Of a DNA stretch of 64,000 nucleotides, positions 32,116-45,064 are shown in pieces; position 1 is the stretch's first letter; every line of letters starts with the position of its first letter. The DNA is taken from NCBI GenBank assembly GCA_023213395.1, contig CM041465.1, forward strand, positions 89,721,741 through 89,785,740, given 5' to 3'. Origin of the DNA: Cycas panzhihuaensis (Eukaryota; Cycadophyta). The notes beneath the pieces are model-generated. The model saw only the letters and a list, made by a program, of their open reading frames with translations. It was not told where the DNA came from and searched no databases. Position numbers and translations under genes: made by a program.

Positions 32116-34534
32116 AGAGAAGAAAGTGATCAAAATAATAAAATAATTTTAATAGCATAAATTAGTTTAGAGTTTTGACCAAATATTATGATTAGTAAAA
32201 TATTTATAACTTTTTTTATAGATGTTAAATTGAGATGAAGTTTTAGGAGGTGATAAAGGATTCCAAGATGCTCCTCTATAAAATTATGGGTTAACACATT
32301 GATTATGCAACTTGTATGAACTCTCTCAATATTTAATAATATCCTTCACTAAAATACTTATATTTTTCTCCCTATATGTCATATTGAGATGAAATTTTAG
32401 GAGTGTTTAAGGACTCAACAACACTTCTCCTTATAAAATTTTAGGTCAATTTGTTAACTATATGGCTTATATGATCTCCTTCAATTTAACCCTATCAAAA
32501 CCAACCATAAATTTATATGTAAAGATAAAATCTATATCTATGAAACTAATCAAGTTTTAGTTTATCAATCTCATAAAATAAGAGTGGCTAAACTCTAATA
32601 CATTAAAGTAATAGTAGCCTAACTTTTATACCATGCTAAACAATTGATAGATTTCATAGAAAATTAAATATTCTTTCTCTATCCATTCCCTAATTTAAGA
32701 ACACAAATAAAATCAACTATAATTAACACTTAATATTATAGATTTAAATAAGATCTTAAATATTAGGCAATAACTTAAATAAAATTACTTTGAATTTACT
32801 CAAAACTAATATTCACCTAATAGAGAAATTTTAAAAAAATCATAAACTTAAAATTTCTCTCTAAAATTTAATTCCATTCTCTTATATTTAAACTCATTAA
32901 ACTATTTAGTACAATTGTATATATAAGAAGCTCTCCTAACTCTAGCTAAAATCCTCTCCTTATCCTTTTGCATGTAAGATATAAATACATAATAAGGAAC
33001 TTAGTCTCAACATAAATTCAAACGTGGGAGGAAGATATGAGATTTATTAGAAATAGTATGTATGCACGTGCGTGTGTTTAAAAAATGAATTAGTTATCAT
33101 GACAACTAGTTAAACATAACTAAAAGCCGTATCTAACTACTAGCTTAAGCTCTAGTGAACTTTATAATTTAAGTCCCTTAGAGATTATATAAAATTTTAA
33201 ATTTAGTGAATGAAAAAATATAAGAAAATATAAATGATAAAATATGAAGTACTAAAATGTATAAGGATCACCTCATTCCAACAATAAATACTAGAGAATT
33301 TTTTTAATTCTTATAGGTTCCCTTTTAGGTTTGGTACCTCATTAACTAAAATATAGGCTTATAACATTAATAAAGTGAAAAAGAAATAACATAGCCAACT
33401 AGGTTTCTATAATTAGTAGGAAGATATTATATTTGCTCTAAAATATAGATAGCCATGTATATTTGCTACTCCTCATGTTGGGTTCTATTTGTTGCTATCT
33501 ATGAGAGACTAACTAAGGTACTTTATTCCTTCTTATAACTCCTAAGAGAAGGGAGAAAAGGCTTTAATAAAGTAAGCTAGTAGACCTACTACATGTCTAA
33601 GGAGGATGGTGGGATGAGAATCTTTAATATTTAGCACCAAAGTAAGCTCCATATGTAATATGGATATTCAAAGCAAGAGAAGGTAATAAACATTAGAAAT
33701 CCCTTCTCAAACAAAATCTTAATAAAGTTAGCCTAACTAGCTTTTGTAATTTTATATTAAATTTCCATATAACATTTATCTCCTTAGTTTTTATAAGGTG
33801 CATATCTCTTCCATCTTCAAAACTCTATGGAAAACCTGGGAGAGTTATAAGAAATAGTTTATATGAGAGGTGAGGAGCCTAAGAAAGGGTTCTCATTCAT
33901 CCAACACTCCATATAATGGTTATTATTGATTTAGAAAGATTAAAAGTTCTTATGCTAGTCACTATGGTTCAAAGCCCATCATCTCTATGAGAAGAGGCTA
34001 CTAATGATTAAAAATATGTTTGACAAGGGATATGACTACTAAAGATATAAAGTATACTAAAACATGATTTTTGCCTAAATAACTCTGATAATTTCATTAT
34101 AAAAGAAGTCCAGTAGTATTGTCTAATTGTCTAGATCATTAATTTAGCCAATAATGGTAATAAAAGGTGGTGTAAGGAATGTTCATTAGATGCCTCTAGA
34201 CTATTCACTAAATTTACTGCCTTGTATATGCATAAGTTGATGAAATCATGTAATAAGGTGTTTATTAGGATCAATAATATCTATATCATAGCAAGTATTA
34301 GATTTAATATAGGTAGTTTTGGTAGTTGTAGAAAGCCCTTATAAAGCCCAAGAAAGAGTTCTTTGCCTAGTCACTAACGAAAAATGACCTACTTATTAAA
34401 GTTAAGTTGGTCAAACTAAGATAGTTAGACCTCTCTTATACATTATATGGTAACTAGGAAATACCTCTACACATTTTTAGGCAATGCCTACTAGTTAAGT
34501 AAGCATGGGTTTAGGTGAGCAATTTTACTAAATT
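32116..34534. other. Unassigned stretch with a diverged duplication
   Basis: A unit of about 150 bases (GAGATGAA-TTTTAGGAG ... CTCC-TATAAAATT ... TATG) occurs at 32205-32340 and again, diverged, at 32366-32490. The rest shows no credible gene. Around 33600 the plus strand reads GGMRIFNI, faintly like a LINE C-terminus, too weak to call. Confidence 0.4.
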
Positions 34535-34795
34535 AGTTATATATAATTGGATCATCTTGACCAATGTCATAAAAGGCATTTCCTTAATTTTAGGCCTTTA
34601 TTCAAAATCTAGGAATCGTAGATATGAATTATTTCCTTGCTCATTAGATATGTATTTTCTACTTCTCATTTTGTTAATGTTGTATTTGATTACTTGCATT
34701 TACTTGTCATCTTGTCTTATGTAGTATTATGATTAAGTATTTATTTAGTTTACTTATGAATATTATATTTTTCTCATAATGATAATGTCTCTAGT

Positions 34796-35339
34796 TGTAA
34801 GAATTTAGAATTTAACTCTAATACTATATTGGAACATACTCATTATGTGTAATAGAAGTATATCGAATATATATAATGTATCAATCATATCATGAGGAAT
34901 GGATGCAATTCATGTATGTGAAATCAATATATCAAGCAATAACATGAATATAAAGTATAAATATCAGAAAGCATGCATACACCACAAGAGAGATTATATA
35001 TATATATATATATATATATATAACCCAGTGTGGAAAAATCTATGGGAGAAAATTGGAGTTAGGAGCTCCTTTTTATGATGAATGAATTATATCCCCAAGT
35101 CAATCTTCTTTTCTCTACCTTTCTCAAGTTCTCAAGTGGTGTGTGTATATTTTTATATGAATAGTTACCTCATGAATAGCCTATAATATCTTTTGAACTA
35201 TTTTATTATCCAATAAGATATTTACATAAATAAGTGTACATATCACTTCTCTTAATGCTTTTGTATAAGTAGGATTTTATGTGAGTCCACTATTATTTAT
35301 ATTAAATATTAGATATATGAATAATTATATATTCCAACA
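34796..35339 (-). repeat. 3' LTR of the 34796-45064 element
   Basis: In element orientation it starts TGTTGGAATATATAATT at 35339 and ends TTCTTACA at 34796. The last 34 bases (34796-34829) contain a degraded PBS-like TAGTATTAGAG. It includes a (TA)14 run at 34995-35022. Confidence 0.83.
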
Positions 35340-37581
35340 CTTCCCCTTAATGATTAATATCTTTAAGTCTTCATCTTCAACCTTGGTCTTTATTCTTTCC
35401 CTATATGCTAGATTCTATAACTTATAGAATGTATCAATTTGTATCAAGTTGTATCACATGTAACCTATAATCAAGCCATTCTATAATTAGTTGTGATCAT
35501 TAGTGACTAGCTATGACCTTCCACTTGTAAAACCTATAAATCAATCATCAATCAACCAAACAACTAATCTCAATTTCATGACTTCTACTTGTTATATTTA
35601 TATGAAGTTTTCTTCTTAATAACTTTATATATTTACCTATAAAGTTATTGTAAAAGATAAACATTTTCAACCTACTATCTCAATAATAAAACTAATTACT
35701 AATGTCTATATAAAATAATAACCATCTACCAAAATATAAGGGTAACCAGTTATTATAAATGCCAATTCTCTAAGATATGTTTCTTATATGTAGTTCATTA
35801 ACAAACAAAAATAATACTAATTATTAGAAAAAATACTATTACAAGAGTAGCATAAAATCTTGTACCTCTTGTATATAAGAATAACAACACAATTTGTGTA
35901 TTGTACAAGAGTAGTCTCATTCATTTCACCTTTTATGTATGAGTAAATAACTTGCATATTGCCTTCATTCATACTTCTACACATACCTTCTGCAACTTTC
36001 TTTTAATAACTAATAAATAACTCATCAATAGTATTCAATTATCTAAACATACTAACTCCAGGAATAAGGCATATTGCTTGACAAAGTTAAGTTAGTTATA
36101 ATAAGGTAATATAAATAATATATTCTTGTACCTCTTATTATTTATAGTAAGTTAGATTTTTCACTAATAAACACATATCTAATATGAATTGTACTTCTTA
36201 TCAGTTGAATTTGGTATGCCAATTCAATAATATATGAGACTTCTTCTCCATGTCTTATAAACAAGTGTAAATAACAAATCAACTTATCTCTTTAATATTA
36301 AACAAACATCAATCAATGAGCCCTTCATTAATATTAAGTATTGTCATCAATCATAATTCATCAATAAACCAAATGATCATTGCATTTGATTAGTAGATCT
36401 CTTCACTAAATTACATGTAATAAATACCAAGTGGAATTTTCATCATGTCTAGTATAACTGAGATTTCCATATTAAATTATTCATCAAATGTGTCCAACAT
36501 CATGAATCTTTCATTAATTTTGAGCCATAAACTATTATAAATGAGCCTTTAATGTGTTATTTTAAACTAAACTTACTTTTTCTTTCTTTAATTATCATTA
36601 ATATCATCATTATGCAATTGAGAGCCTTTAAATACATTAAAAAATGCCAAAATAGATTTTAAAAGCCTAAAAAAATATGTCTTTTATGATGTCAAAACTA
36701 TTTCTATCAATTCTTCCTATTAAAATCTCTATCTTCTAATTTTTGAAATATGCCTTGTGACTACTCATTTCAGCTACTTCAAAATTCTCTTTCCAACACA
36801 ATTAATAATTCAAAAATTAGACTCCTTGATGAAAAATTATAATCAAAATAATCACAGTATATCATAAAAAATTAAACATTCCTTAAGAAAATGAATTTAG
36901 CTTCTTTGACTAGGCTTCTAGCCACATTAACTCCTTTATGTGATTGATTACTAATGGCTTAAGGGCTTATTGATGGACTTTATAAAAGATTTAATTTGAT
37001 TAAATGTATCAAAATATCACATCTATTTAATAGCATATATGTATTCATTTTGTTTCATATCAATTGGTATAAGTTTATTACATATTTCACATCAATCATT
37101 TACTAATAGAATAAGGTCTCATGATGCTTAACATGCCTTTAACTAAGTATGTTTTCTACTACTAATTATAAAATCAGGTGAGAGGGGTAGTCTCATAGAA
37201 TTTTAATCATTTCTATAAGAGGGTAGCCTGTATTGGTGAGTGCAACTAGTAACAGTTCTCCTCATTACATAATCTTGGTGGAATTGATTCATACCTACAT
37301 GGTCTATAGAATATGAATTAACATGTTAAAAATAAATGTCCATATAAATCAATAAATAACATATCATTAATTTGTATTATTCATCATGTAGCTTCATCAT
37401 CTATATGTAACTTTAAATCATCTTCATCTTGCCCCAGAATCTCAATCATATATTAATAGCATAATTAGCTTTTGGATTATCAAAACACATCTTAAATTTA
37501 CTGTGATACTAGCTTTATCATTAGTTCTATACTAGATTTGTACTTACATACTATTGTCTCAACTAACTTATGTATAGGCTT
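35340..37581. other. Non-coding interior of the 34796-45064 element, left part
   Basis: AT-rich with no reading frame or known domain. Lack of coding with intact LTR, PBS and PPT signals is typical of large non-autonomous derivatives. It continues at 44480-44511 after the nested element. Confidence 0.6.
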
Positions 37582-38024
37582 TATTAAATAATGTCTAATG
37601 TTCTCTTTTAATATTACTTTATGTAACTCTATTATTGTAAGAATTGTTAAGAAGAGCAGTTATCTTTTCAATGAACCTCTCCACCTATTTATTCTCCTAG
37701 ATTCTAGGAAGAAAGAAAGGAAAATAAAGAGCAAAATGTAATAATTTGGTCAAGGTTACATGGAGACGATTATGAGGCTGCAGACATTGACAACTGTGCA
37801 TATTCTCAATTTTAGAGAGAGAGGATGAGATCCTTCTCTATATGTAATATATAATCTATTTATTTATTAATATATTTATATTTTGAGGTGGTTTTTTTAA
37901 ATCCCCATTAGGGGTTTTTTTTCACCTGTTTAATATCTATAAGTATTTGTATGATTATTATTTTTTATTTAAAGCAAATTACTTATTCTATTAACATTTA
38001 ATCAAATATTCCATCTCTCCATCA
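37582..38024 (+). repeat. 5' LTR of the 37582-44479 copia element
   Basis: It begins TATTAAATAATGTC (TG mutated to TA) and ends CTCTCCATCA. It matches 44037-44479 throughout with the same length. Confidence 0.93.
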
Positions 38025-38036
38025 TGGTATTAGAAC

Positions 38037-39825
38037 AAGGTAGTTAACAAATTTAAAATAACATACAAAATTGTAATAAAATTTAAAACAACAAGATTTA
38101 CAAAATTTATACGAACAAAAATTTATTATTTTTTATTACATAGCTAACATCAATTTTTTTTTTTTTACATCTATCTTTTAGGTTTGGCCTACTAAGATTA
38201 CATAATGTCGAATACAAAATATATGTAAGGATATTATACAAAAACAGGTTGATAAACCCTCTCTCAAACATATTCTATGAAGACTACTGACATGAAACCT
38301 TAGTAAAGGGGAAATCCTTCATTTAGCATAGAAATTTACCTAAAACCACCTGCTACAACCTAGAGGAGATCTTTGCAGGACAAGCCATCTATGTGAAGTA
38401 GAAACCTCCAATATAACTTCATACTAAAAGGACACTAGAAATCATCCAAGTTTTGTGATGAGACAAAACCCTGACTAAAACCAAAGAGTGCCATTAATTA
38501 ATGCCAAGAGCATAAGTAAGATGCTGAGAACGTAGATGAGACATCAAGAGTGCAGATGAGATGCTAAGACATCAAGACCATTGATAAAGATGCCAAGAAG
38601 CACCTATGAAGACGCAAAGAATGATCCAGTCACTAATAAGTAATCAATACCCTCCTCAAACTTGCACAAGCTACATAGGAGTTTAGCATATGCCAAATCA
38701 GTTGATGCCTCCTCAAATCTTCACAAACTACATGAACGAGAGACTAGCATATGTCATATTAGTCGTTGCCTCCTCAAATCTGTGCAAATTACATGAACGG
38801 GAGCCAAGAATTCGCCATCATCTTTATGAATGAGTGAAACAAACCCTAGGGAATACTCCAATGAATGGTATTAAACACTTGTTTAATTCTTGGTTGGATC
38901 TGACTCCTTTGTTAAATCATAATAACATCATTATTACTTTAATAATAATTTTGAACCGCCTCCTTTAATAGATTATACTATTCTCGAACCCCTTTTAATC
39001 TTTAATAAATCTAACTTCTTCCTCAATTACATTTTAAGTAATTTTTTTTTTCCTTGTTTAAACATAAGAACCCACTTAATCCTTCATAATCATGCTTTAG
39101 TCAATTGATAAATCTAATTACATCCTAGTTACCCTTCCTTAATCATATTTTAATTTAGAAGGGTAGAACTTAAGATAGTTAAAGTTTTTCATATTTTCTG
39201 ATGTCTGATCTAACCTAAGTTATTATTAATATGTAAGCCCCCCCTATTGACCCTCACCCTGATCACTTAGGCCTCCTACATGACTCAGTCCAAGTAAACA
39301 AAGGGGTTAAACCCTTATTCAATTTTTTTATTTTTTCTTTCAAAGGGGGTACCTATGTTCTTTCAATTGTAACTTTCTTATACAAAGTCAGAATTTCATT
39401 CTGAAAGAAACATTAGATTCCTGACTCAGAAATAAACCTTTTTTTGTTGGTCTTTTAAATTCTTTTAACATCATTTTGAGCTAAAGATATTCGCTCCAAG
39501 ACTAGTCTTCTAATCAACCTAGTAAGATGAGGTACATGCTCTAAATTTATAATTTTTTCTCTTATACTTACTTAAAATACTTATCATAATGTTATTATGT
39601 CATTTTATGCAAACACTCAAATTAATAATTTAATACTTAAAATTATTTAATCACAATTATTATTATGATTTAATTATTAATTGATTAATGATTTTATGTG
39701 TTGAGCTAGTATTGTAATCTACTTTATCTTCACATATTGCCCAAATCTCTTTCTTTAAGAAGTTTTAAATTATTGGGTTTTCAACATGGATCTTATACCA
39801 AGAACAACCTCATGTGTACTAATTC
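38037..39825 (+). repeat. Leader of the copia element, with tandem repeats
   Basis: Three units of about 60 bp, each starting near TGCCTCCTCAAATCT, occupy 38648-38816. A shorter GATGCTRAGA/GCAGATGAGA pattern fills about 38500-38600. The rest is AT-rich non-coding DNA up to the gag frame at about 39830. Confidence 0.75.
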
Positions 39826-40790
39826 TAGTGTTAATTGGCTCTAATTATGTCGACTAGAAAAATAGAATATCCCATCAACTTAAATAGTAGAAGATATGGC
39901 GATATATCACAAGTGAGTTTCCAAAACCTAAAGACAAAACATCAGAAGTGTATATAGTCTATCTGATGAACTGTGATGGAGCCCTATATAACATATTATC
40001 ATCCCTCTATCCAGACATTAGTAGGTAGTTCTCTGAAATAGATGATCTAGCCACTGTCTAGAAAACTCTTAAGGAAAAGTACGATAGGGTTGATACACAA
40101 TAATTAGTTGCTTTAGAATAATAAATGTATGATTTAAATTATGATTTTTTTTTTAAAGTTGAATATTTTTTGTCTAAACTTTAACTTATTAATAAAGACC
40201 TAATAAATTGTATCAAATCTTCTACAAAAGTAGGTGACAAAGAAGTTATTGTAACATGTGCAAAAGATGACGATACACTTGTCCATCTTGCAATTAACAT
40301 TTTACCAAAATAGTTTAATCTCTTCAAAACCGCTAGACAATAGGTAGGGCATCCACTAATTACTTTTGATCAATTAATGAATCAACTTATCGAACATCAA
40401 AACATGTTGATTCAGACTAAAAAATTAAAAGATCCTTCACAGACTCTTTTTTTTAAGTCACAATCATTTACTAAGTCTAAACATCAAAATAACTATCTAA
40501 ACAGTCATCATTGTCATCCCAAATTCTAAAAACCACACAAAGGTTCATTTACTCAAAATATTTCTTATCATAACACTAAGTATTATGGATTTTCTAAATA
40601 TTAGAATACCTATAAACAAACATTTCTGAAAAGGAATACTATGAATACTAATCCTAATTAGAACATCAGTTGTGCCCTACTATCATAAAAAAGGATACAC
40701 CATTAATGTTTGTAGAAATAGAATTGCCTCTAAAGCCTGGAAAGCTTCTAAAGGGGTCCAATCTTGATCCAACAATTCTCATAACTTTCT
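39826..40790 (+). pseudogene. Copia Gag
   Basis: LIGSNYVDWKNRISHQLK, EVYIVYLMNCDGALYN, EKYDRVDTQ, CAKDDDTLVHLAINILPK and LMNQLIEHQNMLIQTKKLKD follow Gag order. The zinc knuckle near 40670 reads YYHKKGYTINVC with the leading cysteines lost or frameshifted. Many TAG and TAA codons interrupt. Confidence 0.85.
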
Positions 40791-40799
40791 AACTACTTC

Positions 40800-42290
40800 T
40801 GTAACAACCTTTTTTAGCACCAACTACTCAACCACCCTTGTGGATTCTCGATTCAGGTGCTTCCCATCACATGACAGGATACTAAGAATATCTCAATCTA
40901 TATCAACTTGATTCAAACTCCAAAGAAAATATTTCTTTTGGGAGTGGAACCCAACTCAAAGTCAAAGGATTAGATGATGTTATTTTGAAAGATGGTTAAA
41001 TTAACAATGTATTCTACATTCCTAACTTATTACCTAATCTTCTTTCAGTATATCAAATCTGCTAGAAAGATCTTGTTGTAGAATTCTATAAAGATAAGTT
41101 TATTATCAAACAACCAATAAACAAGTTTAAATTAATTATCTTGGGACTTATTTATAGCTTAACAAGCTTCCAACATTCTAAAACCAAAATTTTTAGTGCC
41201 TTTATAGCAAAATGTGACCCTGTCAATAAGCTTTGGCATGCAAGATTTGGTCATACGAGTTACAGAAAACCCCAATATCTAAGTAAGAATGACATGGTTC
41301 ATGGCTTACCTACACTAAAAACTGTCTATGGTGTTTGTGAAGCCTGTGTAATAAGCAAATAACACATGGATCCTTTCCCAAATAACACTATCTTTTGAGA
41401 AAAATCTCTATTTGAACTTATTCATTCTGATATCTACGGTCCATTTTAAGTTCCTTCATACTCTGTAAGTAGATATTTTATCACGTTTATTGATGACTTT
41501 TTAAGAAAATACTAGGTATAAATGTTTAAAATGAGAAGTAAAGTATTTGGCATATTTGTTGAATACAAAACCTTAGTAAAAAATTAAGCAAATTCTAAAA
41601 TCAAAATCTTTAGAACAGATAATGCTAAGGAATACTTAAGTAATAATTTTACTAAGTACTTTAAAAAGCATGGAATATAATTTCAGCATTCAGTAGCATA
41701 TACTCCTTAACAAAATAGTGTTATTGAACATAAAAATCATACACTTGTTGAAATGACTAGATGTATGTTACATGCAAAAGGTCTTGACTTAAAGTTATGA
41801 GCAAAAGCTATTGCTTGCTCCAACTATTTATTAAATCATTTACCATACAAATCCTTACAAAATATTACGCCAGAATAAAAATGATCTAGATGTAAACCTT
41901 CTGTTAAACACTTAAGAATCTTTAGCAGCATTTCTTGAGGACATGTTCCGAAAGAGAAATACTAGAAACTTAATCCTAAAAGTTTCAAATATATCTTTGT
42001 TGGTTACAGTGAAGAAATCAAAGCTTACAAACTTTTAAATCCAACCATGCATAAGATTTCAATACTTCGTAATGTTATATTTGATGACAAAGGCTCTTCA
42101 TCAAAAACTTCTTATATGAAACTTCTAGTTGAAAATCTATTAACTAATACTTATCTAATTAATCCCAATGACATTCAAGCTGACCCTGAATCAATCAAAT
42201 CCTTATCTACTCAAGTTCAAAACTGGACTTTAAAAGAATCTAATACTTCTACTACACCTAGTTAGTCCACTTCACCAAAGCAATAAATTA
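40800..42290 (+). pseudogene. Copia protease and integrase
   Basis: WILDSGASHHMTG at 40841-40879 is a perfectly preserved retropepsin active site with the following His-His-Met. Integrase follows: LWHARFGHTSYRKP and CEACVISK (zinc-binding HHCC), HSDIYGPF, FITFIDDFLRKY with its catalytic Asp, IFRTDNAKEYLSNNF with the second Asp, QNSVIEHKNHTLVEMTRCML with Glu present, HLRIFSSIS, then VGYSEEIKAYKLLNPTMHKI at the C-terminus. Stops are frequent but the DDE residues survive. Confidence 0.91.
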
Positions 42291-42299
42291 ACAATATAA

Positions 42300-43980
42300 A
42301 CAATCTATTTGGGCTTAGAAAACTCTTTTTGATGTTGGTTCTAATGCTGTTAATCGTTTGGATACCAGACAAACTTGTTCACAAAAACTTCAAGCTAATT
42401 TTTCTCTAATGGCCAAAATCATGGCCAGTGATGATCTTAAAACTTTTAAGCAAGCACGTAATAATCATATATGACAACAAGCCATACAAGCTGAAATAGC
42501 TGCTCTTAAAAAGAACTCAACTTGGGATTTAGTTACTCTATCTCTTAAAAATAATATAGTTGATTATAAATGAGTTTATAGAACTAAGTTTAACTCTAAA
42601 GGAGCAATTGAGAAACACAAAGCTCGTTTAGTCACAAAAGGCTTCTCACAAATTGATGGTATTGATTATAATAAAACCTTTGCTCCAGTAGCTAAAATGA
42701 ACACTATTAAGACTATTATAGCTCTAGCAACTAAATTTAGTTAGGAAATCCATCAGATGGATGTAAAGAGCACCTTCTTAAATGGTGATCTTAAAGAAAA
42801 AATTTAAATAGATCAACCTCCTAGATTTGTTTGTAATCCTAACCTTGTTTGTAAATTATGAAAATCTATCTATGGCTTAAAACAAGCTCCTTAAGCTTAG
42901 TATACAAAAATAGATGATTATCTTATATAAAATGGATATATTAAATGTATTAGTGATACTAATCTTTATTTTAGATGTGAAAATAATAATATTACTATCT
43001 TAATTCTCTATATAGATGATATAATCATCACTGGATCCTTACTCTCTAGTATTCATCAATTAAAATTAATCTTGATGAACAAATTTGAAATGTCTGACTT
43101 AGGTCTTTTACACTATTTTCTAGGATTACAAATTTTTTAAACTGATTCTGAAATAAAGATATCTCAATCTACATATATGTTAGATTTAATCAAATGATTT
43201 AATATGGAAAATACTAAATCCACTCTAAATCCTTTATAATCAGGTATTAAACTATCTACTGATTATTCTACACCACTTTATGATCCAATAACATATCGAT
43301 AACTCATAGGTAGTCTCATTTATCTAACTCATACTCATCTTGATACCTCCTATAATGTTGTCTTATGCTCTAGATATATGTAAAATCCTCATGAATCTCA
43401 CTGGAAAGTTGCTAAATAGATTTTAAGATACCTACAAGGTATAATATATTATGGCTTAACCTATAACTCTTACAAGAATAACCTAAAATTAATAGATTAC
43501 ATAGATTTAGATTGGGCAAGAGACTCTGATGATCATAAATCTACTGCTACTTATGTTTTCTTTTTAGACTCTTTACCAATTACTTAGTCCATTAAAAATA
43601 TGCAAGCCTTAACTTTATCCATAATTGCAGTCGAATATCAAGCTCTTGTTGAAGCCAACAAAGAATCACTCTGGATCAAATATCTTTTAAATGAGTTTGG
43701 TTTATTTTCTAACTCACCCATTAAACATAATGTTGATAATCAAGGAGCCATATCTATTGCTACTAATCCAATTGCTCATTCAAGTACAAAACATATAGAA
43801 TTACATCAACATTTTATATGTAACTTTGTAAATGATAAAACTATTCACTTGTCTTATTGTCCTACAGATATACTGATTGTAAATATTCTTACAAATTTAT
43901 TGAATGAAGTAAAAATTTTAAAGCTCAGAGATTTGTTGCAGATAAAAGAAGTCTTCATCAAAGTGGGATCAACATGCTAA
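42300..43980 (+). pseudogene. Copia reverse transcriptase and RNase H
   Basis: KNSTWDLVTL, VYRTKFNSKGAIEKHKARLV, TKGFSQIDGIDYNKTFAPVA, HQMDVKSTFLNGDLKE, SIYGLKQAP and LYIDDIIITGS are the RT motifs in order, with YIDD present near 43010. SDLGLLHYFLGLQI, then RNase H with DYIDLDWARDSDDHKSTATY and a 126-codon open frame at 43600-43980 (VEYQALVEANKESLWIKYLL ... AHSSTKHIELHQHFI). At least a dozen nonsense codons inactivate it. Confidence 0.92.
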
Positions 43981-44036
43981 AGGCTTCTTCATCTTGTCCT
44001 TTGTTTTTTTAATTAAAAGATAACATTAAAGGGGGA

Positions 44037-44479
44037 TGTTAAATAATGTCTAATGTTCTCTTTTAATATTACTTTATGTAACTCTATTATTAGAAGAATC
44101 ATTAAAAAGAGCAGTTATCTTTTCAACGAACCTCTCCACATATTTATTCTCCTAGATTCTAGGAAGAAAGAAAGGAAAATAAAAAACAAAATGTAATACT
44201 TTGGTTAAGGCTGCATGGAGACGATTATGAGGCCGCAGACGTGGTCAACTGTGTATATTCTCAATTTTGGAGAGAGAGGATGAGATCCTTCTCTATCTGT
44301 AATGTATAATCTATTTATTTATTAATATATTTATATTTTGAGGTGGCTTTTTTTAATCCCCATTAAGGGGTTTTTTCCACCTGTCCAATATCTGTAAGCA
44401 TTTGTATGATTATTATTTTTTATTTAAAGCAAATTACTTATTCTATTAACATTTAATCAAATATTCCCTCTCTCCATCA
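44037..44479 (+). repeat. 3' LTR of the 37582-44479 copia element
   Basis: TGTTAAATAATGTC follows the PPT AAAGGGGGA directly. It ends CTCTCCATCA. Confidence 0.93.
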
Positions 44480-44511
44480 GGCCCGTTACTTATCTCTACA
44501 AGATCTTTTAT

Positions 44512-44529
44512 GATATGCCTTTGATACCA
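44512..44529 (-). promoter_or_regulatory. Primer-binding site of the 34796-45064 element
   Basis: The minus strand reads TGGTATCAAAGGCATATC just inside the LTR end. A second PBS-like TGGTATCAAAG lies 34 bases away, inside the LTR (plus 44549-44563). Confidence 0.75.
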
Positions 44530-45064
44530 TATAAGAATTTAGAATCTAACTTTGATACCATATTGAAATATAATGATCATATGTAGCAAAAGTATATCAA
44601 ACATGTATAATATACCAACTATATCATGCAGAATGTATATAATTTATGTATATATAATTAACATATTAAGTAATAACATGAACATAAAGTATAAATATCA
44701 TAAAGTATGCATGTACCATAAGAGAGATAATAGATTTATATATGGAAAATCCCATATGGAAAAAACTATAGGAGAAGGTTGGGGTTGGGAGCTCCTTTTT
44801 ATGATATCAAATGAATTACATATCTAAGTCAATCTTCCTTTCTCTACCTTTCTCAAATTCTTGAGTTGTGTGCATATATATTTATATGAATAATCACCTC
44901 ACGAATAACTTGTAATATCTCTTAGTTTGTTTCATCATCTAATAGGATGTTTACATGAATAAATATGCATAAAGCATCTCTTAATACTTTTGTGTAAGTG
45001 GGATTTTATATAGGTCTACTATCATTTATATTAAATGTTAAATATATCAATATATATTCCAATA
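44530..45064 (-). repeat. 5' LTR of the 34796-45064 element
   Basis: It aligns with 34796-35339. Outer end TATTGGAATATATATTG (TG mutated) at 45064. Inner end TTCTTATA at 44530. Confidence 0.83.

Larger units (their letters stand above)
37582..44479 (+). mobile_element. Full-length dead Ty1/copia element
   Basis: This 6.9 kb element has 443-bp LTRs (37582-38024 and 44037-44479) that differ modestly, PBS TGGTATTAGAAC (38025-38036), a long leader with tandem repeats, gag, protease, integrase, RT, RNase H and PPT AAAGGGGGA (44028-44036). Flanks GGCTT (37577-37581) and GGCCC (44480-44484) may be a decayed target duplication. It sits inside the 34796-45064 element. Confidence 0.94.
34796..45064 (-). 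mobile_element. Non-autonomous copia-type LTR element, itself interrupted
   Basis: LTRs at 34796-35339 and 44530-45064 flank an interior that, without the nested element, is only about 2.3 kb and has no coding trace. The insert lies between CTAGT (34791-34795) and CTAGC (45065-45069), a target duplication with one change. PBS TGGTATCAAAGG lies at 44512-44529 (minus) and a PPT at 35340-35349 (AAGGGGAAG, minus). The LTRs carry an internal PBS-like sequence near their 3' end, as in the 2099-7929 element. Confidence 0.83.

Noticed and set aside
33590-33700. Faint LINE C-terminal similarity (GGMRIFNI)
   Set aside because: The match is too short, with stops directly after, and there is no RT or endonuclease nearby.
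34796-35339. LTR flanked by a PBS-like sequence on one side and a PPT on the other, read as a shared LTR of two tandem elements
   Set aside because: The target duplication CTAGT/CTAGC lies outside the PBS-like sequence, so it is part of the LTR end and no second element is needed.
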